A stretch of 64,000 nt of DNA from Apostichopus japonicus (lineage: Eukaryota; Echinodermata; Holothuroidea; Aspidochirotida; Stichopodidae): assembly GCF_037975245.1 (NCBI RefSeq), contig NC_092578.1, forward strand, positions 12,878,321-12,942,320. The letters are read 5' to 3'. The notes under the pieces were generated by a model that did no database searches, was not told where the DNA came from, and saw nothing but the letters and a program-made list of their open reading frames with translations. Positions 1-11,597 of this stretch are shown piece by piece. Within the stretch, counting starts at the first letter, position 1. Every line of letters begins with the position of its first letter. Position numbers and translations under genes: made by a program.

Positions 1-303
1 TGGTAAAGCTGACTATTCCGCTCGATATTACTTGCCGATAAACTTAAATAGACGTATATACAACGCAATATTTAATAATAAATACGACAGAGAGAATAAA
101 TAAAATTAACAATTGTTTCAATAAAGATTTATTCCAAATATCGTTTATTTCTGAACTGTTTTATAGTGTCTTTGTGTGTAAAAGTAAACCATTATTACTT
201 CCCGTCACCATGTTAAAATGAAACACCCATCACAGGTATTGGATCGGTTTTCCTTGCGTTCAAAGAGTAAGATCTGAGGATAAAAACGACGAAAATTTCA
301 AAC

Positions 304-2090
304 TTTAAAGTAGAACGATAGTGACAGAAAAAAAATCTCTCATTTTCATATATAATGTAGTTTATATGTTACCAAGCAACATATTTTTTTAATTTTCCAA
401 ATAGCACACCGGAAAGTTATATAAAAGGGAATTAAAACATCGTTTTTTCGCCTCCGTAATTTAGGAATTTGCAAACACTGCAACGACCTTGAACAGCCCT
501 CAGGTCAGTGAATGACGTCACTGTGATGATCTTTTCTGTTGTGAACTGTTCAGTACGGAGCTGTGCGTGCATTTCGTGTCAGCATAACTGTTATTTTCCG
601 GCGTAATGTTCAAGACATAAATAGATAATGAATATCATAGTGTTTCTTGATTTCTTCACCACGTGTTTACAAGTTTTTTTTTTACGAAATTTGCGGCGAT
701 TTCGCAACGATTTCTCAATATCTGAAGAGGTAACTCGCAAGCTGACCCAAAGTAACATAAATCTCAAGATCACGTTTTTGGCGGGTTTTATACAGAGTGA
801 TGTATGAATGTGCTCACTTACCAGTCAAACTGGCACAATAACAATAGTGATGATAGTCTCAAACGTAGATTAGTATAACATCCGAAAGAAATCCAAAGTT
901 CTAAACAAAGTAGATTCGCTTGTATGCACTAGGCCTACTGAAAAACATAAACGTTCCTTGTTCCGTGCGTCATTAAATCCAACAGAAAGGTTTCATTGAG
1001 CTTGAAGTACAACCGCATTTGAACTCAATCGAGTTGTTAGTCTAGCTCGAACAATTTTCTCACTACATGCAATGCCTATTGCGTTTATTCACATGCATGC
1101 CTCGTGGTTTGGGATTCAGGAGGAATCGTATCAGTTCTAGCCCAACTTCACGTAGGTCCGCAAACGGTACTTTCACACTGTGCAAACACAAGTGACAGTG
1201 TGCGCTACCGTAAGTAATACTTACACGATGTTTTGTTTCGCTCGAGCATACACACATTTCCTATTCGTATTACATTTAAAGTGGTTTGGAGGGTATGAAC
1301 ACATGTCTGCCCCAAAAAACTCTGCCTAAGCGACGTCCATGCCCCAATTGAAATTTGCACGTGGATTCTCTCCTCACATAGTCATTAGGTTGTTCACGTC
1401 TGACATGTCTTCCAGTTCCAACACTTACTGTTGCATTTATCGGGATATATATAAATAATGCGGCATAAAAGCATCAATCTTTCAAACTTGTATTACTTTA
1501 GTGACCTTGCCACACGCAAATTTCAATTGGGCCCGAGAATCATCTTCTGTGAAGTGGGCAGAACAAACTCTCACATTCTTGCCATGAGAAACTCCTGGTG
1601 CGATGAAGTCTTTCCTGGTCCTCCTCACAAATCGTATCCAGAGTTTCCGATATCTCTCACTATTTTTCCGCTTGGAAAATTGAAAAAACTTATTGTAGAG
1701 TCCACATTCGTTCTGTTGCATTCCCCTACAACGCAATTTCTTGGATTTTGCTAGTGGTTTACGTTGTTTGTCGAGTCCAATATAGAGTAGGTTGCAACTA
1801 AACTTACACACTAAGTGCACACTGCTGAAGTACACTACGCCGAGCTCACGTTGTTATCATCATAATGACGTCACATGTCACTGTAGATCACGTGATCATC
1901 ATATCGCTGTTCGCGAAAAGCCCAATTTTTGTTTAAAAAATCAACGAGTTTAGGAATTTTTTTTAAGCCTTTCCCAACATCGGATTGACTTGAATTTTCA
2001 CATGTGTAAAATGGAAACCAACTAGAATACTCTTGAATAAAATCGTATTTTTTCGTCGATGGTGAAAAATCACTATCGTTCATCTTTAAA
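304..2090 (-). mobile_element. TIR DNA transposon with THAP-like reading frame (copy 1 only)
   Basis: Copies 2 and 3 are continuous across this site, so the block is an insertion of about 1.79 kb. Its ends are imperfect terminal inverted repeats of about 22 bp. The left end reads tttaaagtagaacgatagtg and the complement of the right end reads tttaaagatgaacgatagtg. Any target duplication is short and unclear (AC or AAC). The only recognisable coding segment is the THAP-like frame at 1482-1835 on the minus strand. A second minus frame at 1871-2080 precedes it and has no recognised domain. No transposase catalytic domain was seen, so this looks like a decayed or internally deleted copy. The superfamily is uncertain; P-element-like and other THAP-bearing families are possible. 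Confidence 0.75.
1482..1835 (-). pseudogene. THAP zinc-finger-like fragment inside the TIR transposon
   Basis: The 117-codon frame contains a C2CH arrangement typical of THAP DNA-binding domains. A Cys pair (wider than usual, C-x7-C) is followed by a hydrophobic/aromatic stretch, then KLWIRF with the conserved Trp. The pattern ends with CSAHF, 46 residues after the second Cys. This spacing fits the family pattern for the second half of the domain (C-x35-50-C-x2-H). THAP domains bind DNA in P-element-type transposases and in host regulators. The widened first Cys pair, the lack of a clear AVPTIF-like box and the absence of a transposase domain suggest a degraded element rather than a host gene. 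No start context was confirmed. Confidence 0.6.
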
Positions 2091-2493
2091 ACTAAATAAT
2101 TGAAAACATTTGTATGAAAAACACTATACTTATTCACGATAAAGGTACTAGTCTATACAGGTGCATATGCCACGTTGTTAAATTGTTATGCATACGCAGT
2201 GAATTTCTGTCCGGCCCTCATTCAATGAAAGAGTGCCATAAGCAAAATATTTGAATAACGATAGTATTAAGTATTGTTATGTTGTTATTCCCCCTCCCCT
2301 ACACGATTGCTATGCCCCTGGTTGAGGATTACGATGTACATGCATAAAGCTTATATATGCTTATATATACATACTATTCACAACATATATTTCATACTAT
2401 ATCTAGGCCTACGACTATCAATGGTAATCCATGTGGTCTTTGTACATGGTATATTTAAAGTTACACACGACTTAGCAAACATGTCTATATTTT

Positions 2494-2860
2494 CAGTGAC
2501 GGAGCTAGGGGTATTGGTCAAGGGGGACGAGAATAGTCTGTAGGGGCGCTTCCGACACTATCTAAGCGGAGCGCCACCACGGGTTGGCGCGGAGCGTACC
2601 GAAATTTTTTGAGTAAAGATACTCCCTATATCGCCGGAAATGACCCTTTCCGGGCCTTCCTAATTTGCAGATAAACAAAGAATAAATAGGTTTCATCGCA
2701 AACAAAATGTTACAAATGTCAATAGGTAGATGAGAGCGCAATTAAAAAGTCAATAATCGCGAATAAGTGAAAAGTGGTAAAAAGCTGAAAAGGCACAAGC
2801 AGTCCATTTGAGTCCGTCAGGGGGCATCCGCCCCCTGACTGTATGGACGCTCCGCCACTG
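2494..2860. mobile_element. hAT-type MITE, 367 bp, with perfect 8-bp TSD (copy 1 only)
   Basis: Terminal inverted repeats read CAGTGACGGAGC at the left and, complemented, CAGTGGCGGAGC at the right. The element is flanked by the perfect 8-bp duplication TATATTTT at 2486-2493 and 2861-2868. CAG-type ends with 8-bp duplications are the hallmark of hAT elements. It has no coding capacity. A close relative lies at 45,308-45,703 in PGAP3 intron 5. Copies 2 and 3 of the unit lack it, so it arrived in this copy alone or was lost from the others. Confidence 0.88.
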
Positions 2861-3109
2861 TATATTTTACTCTTCCTAACAGAGGAACAAGTATCCCCAC
2901 TATCGATGCATTTCCATAATCTAACTTACAGTTATAGTTAGTTTTCTTCATCTATAGGGTTCATGTCCGTCAGACATCATTACACAGAACTACACTGGGT
3001 AGTTGAACCACTACAGTAACATGTCATTCTCGGAGTGGGCCTATAAACAGTACCAGATGCCCAAGTGTGGCCATTCCTGGTGCAATCAGCATCTGTGTAT
3101 AGAATATAC

Positions 3110-3230
3110 ATACAATATACAAGTATCTGTGTGTATGTTTGCTCTGTTAGTCTCTACGTTTAGGTTCAGACAAGAGTTCATCGATACAGATCGTACAAAA
3201 CCAACAGTACAAAGCCCCAGTCACAGCAAG
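3110..3230 (-). pseudogene. Degraded exon-2 segment of the putative secreted peptide (copy 1)
   Basis: This corresponds to 12,900-13,030 in copy 2. About 45 bp, including the candidate splice acceptor and the codons for the C-P-E-G-V-N-Y-C motif, are missing. The flanking sequence (tgtacgatctgtatcgatga on the minus strand) is still present. If the Cys-rich segment is a real exon, this copy cannot make it. Confidence 0.35.
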
Positions 3231-3815
3231 ACTTCACACACATATAGTCCGCCCACCTCTATATAACAACTGTATATGGTTCCATATACTTGATCGTGCT
3301 GGATCAACGAAAAGGCAAGTACATAAATGCTTTCAAACTATCGTATGACCAACTTCATAAACTATCGTGTTAGGTAACAAACCAAAGTTACTATTGGGTA
3401 TCTTCATGTATATACTTGTAGTATTCTTTACCATGGCCTTTCACAAACCATAACATATTATACGCTGTATTCCAAAGCCATAGAACGATCTAGTTGTGCT
3501 TCCACGGACTTAAGTTTTCACTCCAACACCAATAGCTACCGATATTTTTGGTAACCAATCTGCAAAAGTTGTGCTAATTATAGCATTTTGCCATGTGGCG
3601 GGAAAGTACAATTTTAAGGACTTATATTAACCCAAGCTAGGGTGTGCTATGGCCAGCCAATGAGGTCACAATGAGCTGTCTTCTACGCTTTGTCGTAACA
3701 AACAAACATCGAAGCGACCATGTGAGGCAGATAGGGGCAGAAATTCGACAACGCGACATTAAAGTTGCCGACAATGTGAAGAATACACAATAGACCGTAC
3801 CCTTTGCAGTGGTTA

Positions 3816-4045
3816 CGTCTTAGTAGCCCCCCAACCAAATTTTTTTGGTGAAAATTCGGGCAATATGCTGAGAATTTGTCGGGCACCTACTGAAAGAAAA
3901 ATAAATTGCAATGTGTTTTTCAATGATTAAACTTATATTATTAATATCATTATTATTTTAACGACTCCCCAAAAATGGTAATAACACGGCAAAATGATTG
4001 TATGTAATTGGCATGCGATGAACTAACCAATTAATGCCTATATGA
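3816..4045 (-). repeat. Dispersed repeat, inverted relative to 6690-6920
   Basis: The complement of this stretch aligns with 6690-6920. Shared blocks include ttatttttctttcagtaggt, gccgtgttattacc and a run of taataataatgat-like sequence. The two copies lie about 2.7 kb apart in opposite orientation in every full unit. One has an end like ctcctacgccaatg and the other like cctcctacgcctatg, which looks like a transposon terminus. The pair could fold into a long hairpin in RNA. The matching pair also occurs in copies 2 and 3. Confidence 0.6.
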
Positions 4046-4173
4046 TATGTACATTAAGATGTTGAACGCGCGCGGAGCGCGCGAACAAGTCTTTACAGCC
4101 CCTCCCCCCCCCCCAATCAAATTGGGCTCCTACGCCAATGCCTGTTATGCCTGCATTTTATGAAAGCACTTAC

Positions 4174-4237
4174 TGATGGTTGATACGGCAACGACCGCCA
4201 ACACCAACAAGAAAAAGGCAAACGTCTTCAGATTCAT
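4174..4237 (-). CDS. Putative secreted-peptide gene, signal-peptide exon (copy 1)
   Basis: A minus-strand ATG opens 21 codons followed by an A and then a strong donor, GTAAGT. The product begins with MNLKTFAFFLLVLAVVAV. This is a textbook signal peptide: a Lys near the start, a hydrophobic core of about 14 residues, then small residues. Upstream on the minus strand is a good acceptor-like run (ttccttatttcctcag) about 35 nt before the ATG, and a TATA-like AAATAAAAG at 4423-4415. The exon ends in phase 1. The reading frame is intact here, but the downstream Cys-rich segment is deleted in this copy. No family is recognised. A chance hydrophobic frame remains possible, although the combination of Kozak-like start, signal sequence and consensus donor argues for a real exon. 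Confidence 0.45.
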
Positions 4238-4414
4238 CTTGAGTAAAATTTGTCTTCTGCTTGACTGAGGAAATAAGGAAATGAGGTGTTTGTTTGAACA
4301 TATACAACACACTTTATGTCTCAAGAGACATATATAGACACATTTCACAGGGATAGCTGAAGATTGAGTCGGGGGAAGTGGTGCGCACACAGAGAGAGGT
4401 AGTGGGACGTGGGA

Positions 4415-4423
4415 CTTTTATTT
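4415..4423 (-). promoter_or_regulatory. TATA-like box upstream of the signal-peptide exon
   Basis: AAATAAAAG on the minus strand lies about 180 bp upstream of the ATG and is followed by a pyrimidine-rich ctctctctgtg stretch that could hold an initiator. The same arrangement is kept in copies 2 and 3. This is a consensus match only. Confidence 0.25.
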
Positions 4424-6371
4424 GAGCGAGCAAGGCACAAAATTACCGGAACATTTCTGAAGAAAACAATCCCACACTTCCCTGAATCCCTGTCTGATAT
4501 ACGTGAGCAAATTCACCCAAACTGAAAATAGGCCTATAGTCATACACCGTACGAATTGACCGGCATCCCATCGCAAAATGTATAGCGTAAAATGCGATGC
4601 AGTATATTTGCCTATTTATTCAGTAATTGCAAATGAGTGAACCCCCCCCCCCCTCCCCTCACACACACACAGCGAGGATCCGTCGGCAATGGGCATTATT
4701 CTTTGCAAATACTTTGGGAAGAAAAACACAAACGGCGAGCTGCAATATGATTCATTCATATTTGCATCAAAACCCGACATAATTCTAAAATCGCTGAACA
4801 ACTCAACCGATATCTGCACAATATAACTGCAATCATGAGCTGCATATATAGATGCAAGAATGTTTTCAGACAATGGTTAAGGGACTATTAGCCAATCAAA
4901 TTACGGGAAATTTGTAAATGCATCATTGACTGTTTTTAGCTTGAAAATCTCTGAGATGGAAATATTGTTAACTGTGCCGTGCGGGGTTGAAATGTTATTT
5001 ACTTGTTTTCAAAGTCAAACAAATTCAATCATCGTAGGATTGGAAGAAATTTTGATTCTTTTGTGAAGAATTTGTGCTTCTTTTTGGTAAACAAAAAGAT
5101 GTTCATTCCAAATCTGTTTTGTTATATTTTGCATATATACAACTCTATAGTATTAGTAGATTTTGATGTCCAGTTCATAATACTGAAATCAACAGTCACA
5201 AAATGTGCAATTCTATTGCAGGGCGAAAATTGCTACATAAATTTGGTCAATTGCTATACAATACCAATTATATGTAGCATTGTTTTTGCTTCGCAAAAAT
5301 AGGGCAATCATATACATTGTCGACCAAATTCAGAAATGTATCATAGAGATCTTATTAAAACATTTTTTTTTCAGTTTGGAGCGCTCGATATGTCGCTAAA
5401 CGTTGAAATACACTATGATGACCTGCTACACACCAAACGGTGTAAAGTTTAACAAGAAATAGAGAATGAAATATAATAATATAAATCGAGAGGGAAAAAA
5501 TGTTAATATGTAATAATGATGAGAAGTGTCTTGTATCGTATTGTTCAAGTTACTTTCAAAATAAAAAGCACAAACGGGAATCTTTTCCCAGGTTTTCGAA
5601 ATAAGACAAGAACAGTTGTTGAATACTATATCAGCATTGCACACAAATATTCTAGAAAGCCCCTCCCCTCCCCTCCCCTCTCTTACTCCCTGTCCAAAAA
5701 TGACTGTCAGTTTTACTCAAACTTGAGAAAAAACTTTTACTTCTATCCATTTAGTATTTTGCTTTACTAATGTCCTGAATAGACTAAATTTACATTCCTT
5801 AACGTCTACATGGGAATCATTATGGAGGTCGGGAAAAGTAAACTTTGAATATTTTTAGTAAGTTTAGCAATCCAAATTTGGTGGCCGATAAGTCGGCAAT
5901 TTATTGATTAACTTACTGCAGTGATTCAAGAAATAGTGGAAGTATGTACACACATCTAATATGAAAACATAAGATAATATTATATAATAGTAGGTCTGTA
6001 CTAATGATGAGATGTGTTGCAATCGTTAGGTACATTCTGAAACGATTTTGCCACTGATGGAGACACCTACTTGCAGTTTATTTGTACAAGAGAGCTTTAA
6101 GCTTAATTTGGATGAAGGATACAGTCTAAGAGTTAAAGAAATATTAATGAGGATACAAATTGTGAGAGTCAAAGAAAATTAATTGCTGCAATTGAATCGA
6201 GTTGAAATATTTTATTATATATACAGTAGTGAAACTATAGGCTTTTATAGAAGCTATGAAAATATGAAAGAAACTTACCGAGTTTGGTTGGAGCTGTATA
6301 TCTTCTCACAGTTAATATGAAAATTTCACTATGAATGCTCTTCTTTTAAGTGATTTTTAAAAATTGATTTT

Positions 6372-6490
6372 GGTGTTTTCAATACGACACGTCTCTTTCT
6401 AGGGCGCCAGGGCGGCTGCAAAAATTAATTTATTTTGTTGTTTTCAATACGACATGCCTTTTCATTCTAGGACGCCAGGGCGGCTGCAAA
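6372..6490 (+). repeat. Duplicated ~65-bp module (two tandem copies)
   Basis: The string ttttcaatacgaca followed by ctttctagg, cgccagggcggctgcaaaa occurs twice in succession. In copy 3 the LINE at 26,070-28,860 landed between these two modules, inside the gttgtttt run that precedes the second one. Confidence 0.75.
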
Positions 6491-6586
6491 ATGAAATCTT
6501 TTGCTGGTTGTGTGCTTTCTAATCTGGTTATTGGAGCAGGGAGTTGTTATGGAACCCTGACCCCCTGATCGGAGTGTAAGGCACGA

Positions 6587-6650
6587 CCAGTGACCTCTAC
6601 CAGTGACCTCTACCAGTGACCTCTACCAGTGACCTCTACTGGTAGAGGTC
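6587..6650 (+). repeat. 14-bp minisatellite ending in its own inverted copy (copy 1, 4 repeats)
   Basis: ccagtgacctcta is repeated four times and then runs into actggtagaggtc, its reverse complement, so the array can close into a hairpin. Copy 2 (16,411-16,461) has three repeats and copy 3 (29,005-29,068) has four. Confidence 0.85.
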
Positions 6651-6689
6651 AACCTGTCAATGTGCATATCATATAGGCATGCATCGGTT

Positions 6690-6920
6690 ATTATATCGCA
6701 TGCTATTAGCATACAATCATTTGCCGTGTTATTACCCTCCCATATTGGTTGTAACTATTGGGGGAAGTAGTTACAATAATAATGATCATAATAATATCAA
6801 TTTAACCATTGAAAGTCACTTTGCAAATTATTTTTCTTTCAGTAGGTGCCCGAAAAGTTATCAGCATTATGTCCGAATTTTCACAAACATTTTTGGTTGG
6901 GGTGCTGCAGCCCCCCAGCT
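6690..6920 (+). repeat. Dispersed repeat, inverted partner of 3816-4045
   Basis: This is the plus-oriented partner described at 3816-4045, including ttatttttctttcagtaggt and a similar GC-rich terminus. A 119-codon open frame covers it in all full copies, but its product is the translated repeat and resembles no known protein. Confidence 0.6.
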
Positions 6921-7548
6921 CACCCCCTCCCCGCCTCCTACGCCTATGCTACTATATGGAGACTTGAACACCAATCATATTAGCCGAGGCAATCTTGCAT
7001 TTTTGCGGGTTTATTTTTTGCTCAAGGTCCCCAAATAGTGAGTACTTTAAAAATTATTTGTCGAGGCCTGAGAAGAAGCAAGTTGTATTTGGTAGATATC
7101 AATTTGTATGCTGAATACAAGGACAGCGTCCATTTGGGTTATCAGCTGCAAAAGTGAATATTGTTTGTCATATCTCAATGCTTTTTACAGGACTTCTCTG
7201 AAGTATGTGGCTTATCCTGGCTATACGCTACAGCATAGTGTGTCACGTTCATATAACATTATTCATGTAGCATCATCGAAACCAACATGCAGTTTTTCTG
7301 CCTGATTTAGAATATCTGAAAAGTCCTAGCGACTATGGCAAATCCATATGGGACAAACAACGCATAATATATCCCCGCATAAATACGAATCTATGCGCGT
7401 AAATTCGAATAAATACGCGTATTAAATCAGGCAATAACTGATATGTCTTATAGCTTTCACAAACGAGTTATCACTTGGAAGCCTCGCCAGTGCAATAAAT
7501 GAGAGATTACGAATTTAGTCTCTATTGACGTACACCAGGCCAAACGTA

Positions 7549-7809
7549 TATGGCAAGCCACGTGGGACAAACACCGCGTAACATATCCGCGTATTAATTT
7601 GAATATATACGCGAATTAATTTGAATATATCCGTGTATTAATTCGAATATATCACGTACATAACTCAAATACATATTAGGATTAAATTCAAATATATACA
7701 CGTATTAATTCGAATATATACACGTATTAAATCATGCTGTTGTCTATATCAAGTGCGTTTATATATATATATTACTGTATGCGGTGTTTGTCCCACATGG
7801 CTTGCCATA
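7549..7809. mobile_element. TIR MITE with internal ~22-bp AT-rich repeats (copy 1)
   Basis: The 29-bp ends are inverted repeats with one mismatch. The left end begins tatggcaagccacgtgggac and the right end is its complement. The interior holds about five degenerate repeats of the form cgtattaatttgaatata. A related left end in the same orientation occurs at 7334-7363, so the element may sit beside a partial older copy. No coding capacity. Confidence 0.8.
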
Positions 7810-7836
7810 CGCAACTCACCACATATAACCTGCGAC

Positions 7837-9248
7837 CAGGGACGTAGCTAATGCCTGGCGATTAGGGGGGGGGGGGGTGTAGTGGCTGAAATTCCAACTG
7901 GATGGGTTTTGAAGCCAGAAAATTCCGACTGCTGCCTTGTTGGTAAAATCGAGAGGTTTCTCAACATCATGGATTTCTCGGCCACTGTACAATTGAGATA
8001 ATCAGTTGTAACTATAGTTAAACCTAGCCTAGGGCCCAATGGAATTTGGAAAAGCCGATATTTTGAAGAATATAATTTGTACAACAAAAAATGAAGGTGA
8101 TCATCAATAAGTTAAAAATCCTTAGATGCGATCTGGTGCAATGTTTTGCCAGTTTCATAATTATCATATGATATCATATTATCAGCAGATTTTGTTTCCG
8201 GTTTAAGTAATTCTTTTACATGTTCTTTTACATATTATATCAAAAAGACAAACATAGTGCTCTTTTACAATTTTTCCAGTAGGATGATTCTTGTTTATTG
8301 TCCAATGTCTAGACTTTAATACATTTGACGAACTTAACTGATGGACAATATAAACTTTCATATTTAGCAGTGTAATAATTATTTATAGGAAGCGCGTATC
8401 ACGTACGATTGATAGCTTAGCTTCATAACATGCTGTTCGTGCAACAACTTATGACGAATCATGGAAAGGATGAGAACGCCCGTTGTCGTCGTCGTTGTGC
8501 ATACAGTTAGTAACTTTCCATCGAGTGCGGGTAGGTAGGCTATATTTATTTTATTACGCAGTGGCCAACTGTAGGCTGGTAATTGGCTATAGGCTAGGGT
8601 TAGCTAATTGCATCTGCCAAACTAAGTAGCTGAATCAGTAGGCTGAATGTTACTACGATTATATTTGAGTTAACGGAGCTGACGAGTAACAAGGTCAAAA
8701 GAGCACTGACAAAATACCATACAAAAAACCAACAGTTTATAACATTTTTTCGACAGTGAAAGGGGCGGGGGGGGGGGGGGGGGGTTGGAGGAGCAGTTGC
8801 TCCCATTGCTCTCCCCTGGCTACGTCACTGATATATACTGAACTTACTTGAAGCTATTGAACAGGGTCAACCCACCCAATAGCAAAATAAGTACATAAAT
8901 AAACCGAATTGAAGTTGGCGAACGTTGTACGGTAGTTCTATTAGGCATTTTGGTTTTAGAGTATTCAAAATTACACGAAGTTTTGTATGGTGGAGTATAA
9001 GGATCGCGAGAAACAATTTCTCAAAGTGGCAAGGAAAACGTGGTAAATATGACTGATTAAAGGTCAATTTTGACCGATTTGTTTAATTTTTAGGTCATTG
9101 ACAGTACAGGAATATATCTAGGTAAATTAGAGTGCGACAGTCGGAAATTCCGACTGTCGCACTCCAATTTTCCAACTATCGTCAGTTTTACCAAGTTTAT
9201 GGGTGAGACACCCCCACGCCCCCCCCCCCCCCTCTAGCGACGTCACTG
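7837..9248. mobile_element. hAT-like non-autonomous element, ~1.4 kb, TSD CCTGCGAC (copy 1)
   Basis: The 8-bp sequence CCTGCGAC occurs at 7829-7836 and 9249-9256, directly outside ends that read CAGGGACGTAGCTA and, complemented, CAGTGACGTCGCTA. An extra internal end of the same type (ggctacgtcactg, ending at 8830) suggests a second element nested or fused inside. Poly-G runs lie near both termini. No transposase was found. In copy 4 the matching position holds only 14 bp between two CCTGCGAC sequences. Confidence 0.8.
9125..9169. repeat. 45-bp near-perfect palindrome (copy 1)
   Basis: The arms gagtgcgacagtcggaa and ttccgactgtcgcactc flank a single central base. The palindrome extends to aatt on both sides with one mismatch in 22 pairs. 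It is kept in copies 2 (18,931-18,975) and 3 (31,544-31,588), inside the hAT-like element. Confidence 0.9.
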
Positions 9249-11597
9249 CCTGCGACCCATCTTTGGACGCCAACAATCTGGCCACAATGGACGCGTACGG
9301 TTTTCAGACTGATGAATATGCATTATGAGAGATTTCTTGGGGGTTCCCCCAAAAATCAAAACCCCAGCTGAAAGTCACACTATTCAAAGTCATAGGCTAC
9401 GTGAGGATTAAAAAGGACCCGTTACATAAGAAAATGAGCGCAGCGAGACTCTAAAAATAGGAAGCATCGTAAGCAGCATTTGGAAAGTTTAGAGTATGTA
9501 ATGAGAATTGCTCGGCTTCAGTGTGAGTTTATTGTTCGGACGTTTTGCATTTAGATCAGGCATTTTGTTTAATTTTTTAAATGTATCGGTAGTTTATCTG
9601 TATTGCACAGACCAGATCCGCGAAAAAAATTATCTCAAACTATGTGTGGCCTGGACCAAGATTATATTGTGTAAAATACTATGCTTCGGTAGATTCTACG
9701 CAATGGCACAGGGAGTATTATTTTGTACGCAGAAAGACAAGAGTCTGTGCTTTGGTACAGCTTATAAATACCTTGACGGTTTGAGTGAATACCTTTTCTC
9801 TCCATGAACACCCTTCCGCCTAAATATGTGTGTGTGTTAAATCACCATTATTACTATTATTATAACGCTTTATACACTTTGTAATGACTAACCATAGACC
9901 TAGACTTACATGCATACTGTGTCAGAATTTGATAACTTTGTCATTTTATGCTAAGACTTTGATGATTAAAAGTATTTCCTTGAAGTATAATTAAGCATGG
10001 TATATATTACAGTGCTTATTATAACATAAGTAGGCACTTAACCAGAGCTGTTCAATAGAAATAATAACAAGATACAAGATAAACAGCTGACCTCTTAACT
10101 CTATTTGTGCTATAAAGGGAGGAGAGCAGGGGATGGATTAAAAATTTCCAAATATTATTCGCTGAATGTCAGGACACTTAGAAAAAAAGACAAGCCATCG
10201 TCAAAGAAAGGTATAAGCACTGATACAGTGATTTTGGCCCAAATTAAATCAATCTACAAGTTGAAGCCAATTAAAGACAATTAAACACAGATGGAGTCCT
10301 AATGAAAATATGTGGTGTTTACTCCTAGTTATGGACACAACAACAGATGGAAGAAATATCACCATATAGTTCTGTCTCAGCCTTTCTTATAATTTTTCTG
10401 TGTATTATATGATTTGGCAGTAACTTTGTTAGAGGCCGTCTGATAATTCTACCGCATTCTACTCATTTCAATTGCCTGCATCACATTATGTACTGAAACG
10501 GTCTTTACTGAAACAGTGCTGCTCTTTTGTTCTGTTCCTCTACCGCACTCAGTCAGACTCAGGATATCTTCCTACCCCCTCCCTATTCCCTCCCCTCTGC
10601 CCTCCCCTTTTCCTGTCCCTTCCGCACACTCACAAAGTAAAGATTAAAATACCAAGTTCTGGTGTTCAAAGTAGAAACTGATAGATTAGAATAGAATTTT
10701 TTTACGTTAAATTTTACGCATTTTGCATGCATGGAAACTGACTTTTGCCAAATTTGTTCGCGCGATTCACGTGTACTAGCTAGGTTGATAAGCGTGATAG
10801 TTTTTTCTCCCTTTCTATGCACGATATCTAGCTACCACAACATTTTCCTAGGGCTTCGCTCGCCGCACTAGCGACACTGTTTTGGTGACAGTCCTTTCAT
10901 CGGCCCACATCGTATGCATGGTAGCCAGCAACTACACCATTTTCTCTACACTCACTAGCTGCACTTCTGCTGTCAGTGATACCTTGCGCATTTTTCATGC
11001 ATGAAACCTGGATATCAGAACTTTTCGCTCGCTTCGCGCGCGTTTTCATCATTGGTATCACGCATCCTTGATGTAGGCTACATCATAAACTTTCACTCCA
11101 ACATGACCTATATACGACTCCTAATGCAACCATTCTAAATACTCGCCGTTTTGCTCGCGCTTTGAGCTATGAGCCAAAATGTTACTTTTTAAACTTTTGA
11201 TCGACTTGTGATTGATGGTCAGATGCGTGTGCAGAAATTTCCACGGGGGGGGGGGGGGGTCCAACATGTGATTAAATGTAGTGACTGCAATACTGGGGGA
11301 GGGTTCTAAGTGGAGGGGGTGTCCCCCTCCCCTTTTAGAGATTTTTTAATAAGGAAGTGTACTTAGATGCAAACTGGTGCAATATTATGCCATTTGTTGT
11401 AGTAAATTATCTTCATTATTTAGCCAACATTTTCGAGCAGGCCCCCTCCCTGCACACGCCCCTGACGGTGAATTCAACAGTAGTATACTTCCGTAAGTCA
11501 GTAACTGTTGCAGTTAGTTCTAGGCTCACCCCCATTTTTACTAGACTAATAGCCTAAACCCCGCCTACATCGGCTGTCAATCGATCGTCGAAATTTC

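Noticed and set aside
3683..3886. Minus frame with several Cys after an acceptor-like ttctttcag, first considered as exon 2 of the secreted peptide
   Set aside because: The same sequence occurs inverted at 6840 as part of a dispersed repeat, and copies 2 and 3 have a stop in the frame.
6679..7038. 119-codon frame conserved in all full array copies
   Set aside because: It translates a dispersed repeat and a transposon-like GC-rich end. The copies are too similar for conservation to mean selection.
9508..9807. 99-codon frame conserved in copies 1-3
   Set aside because: It has no ATG at its start, no recognisable domain, and is frameshifted in copy 4.
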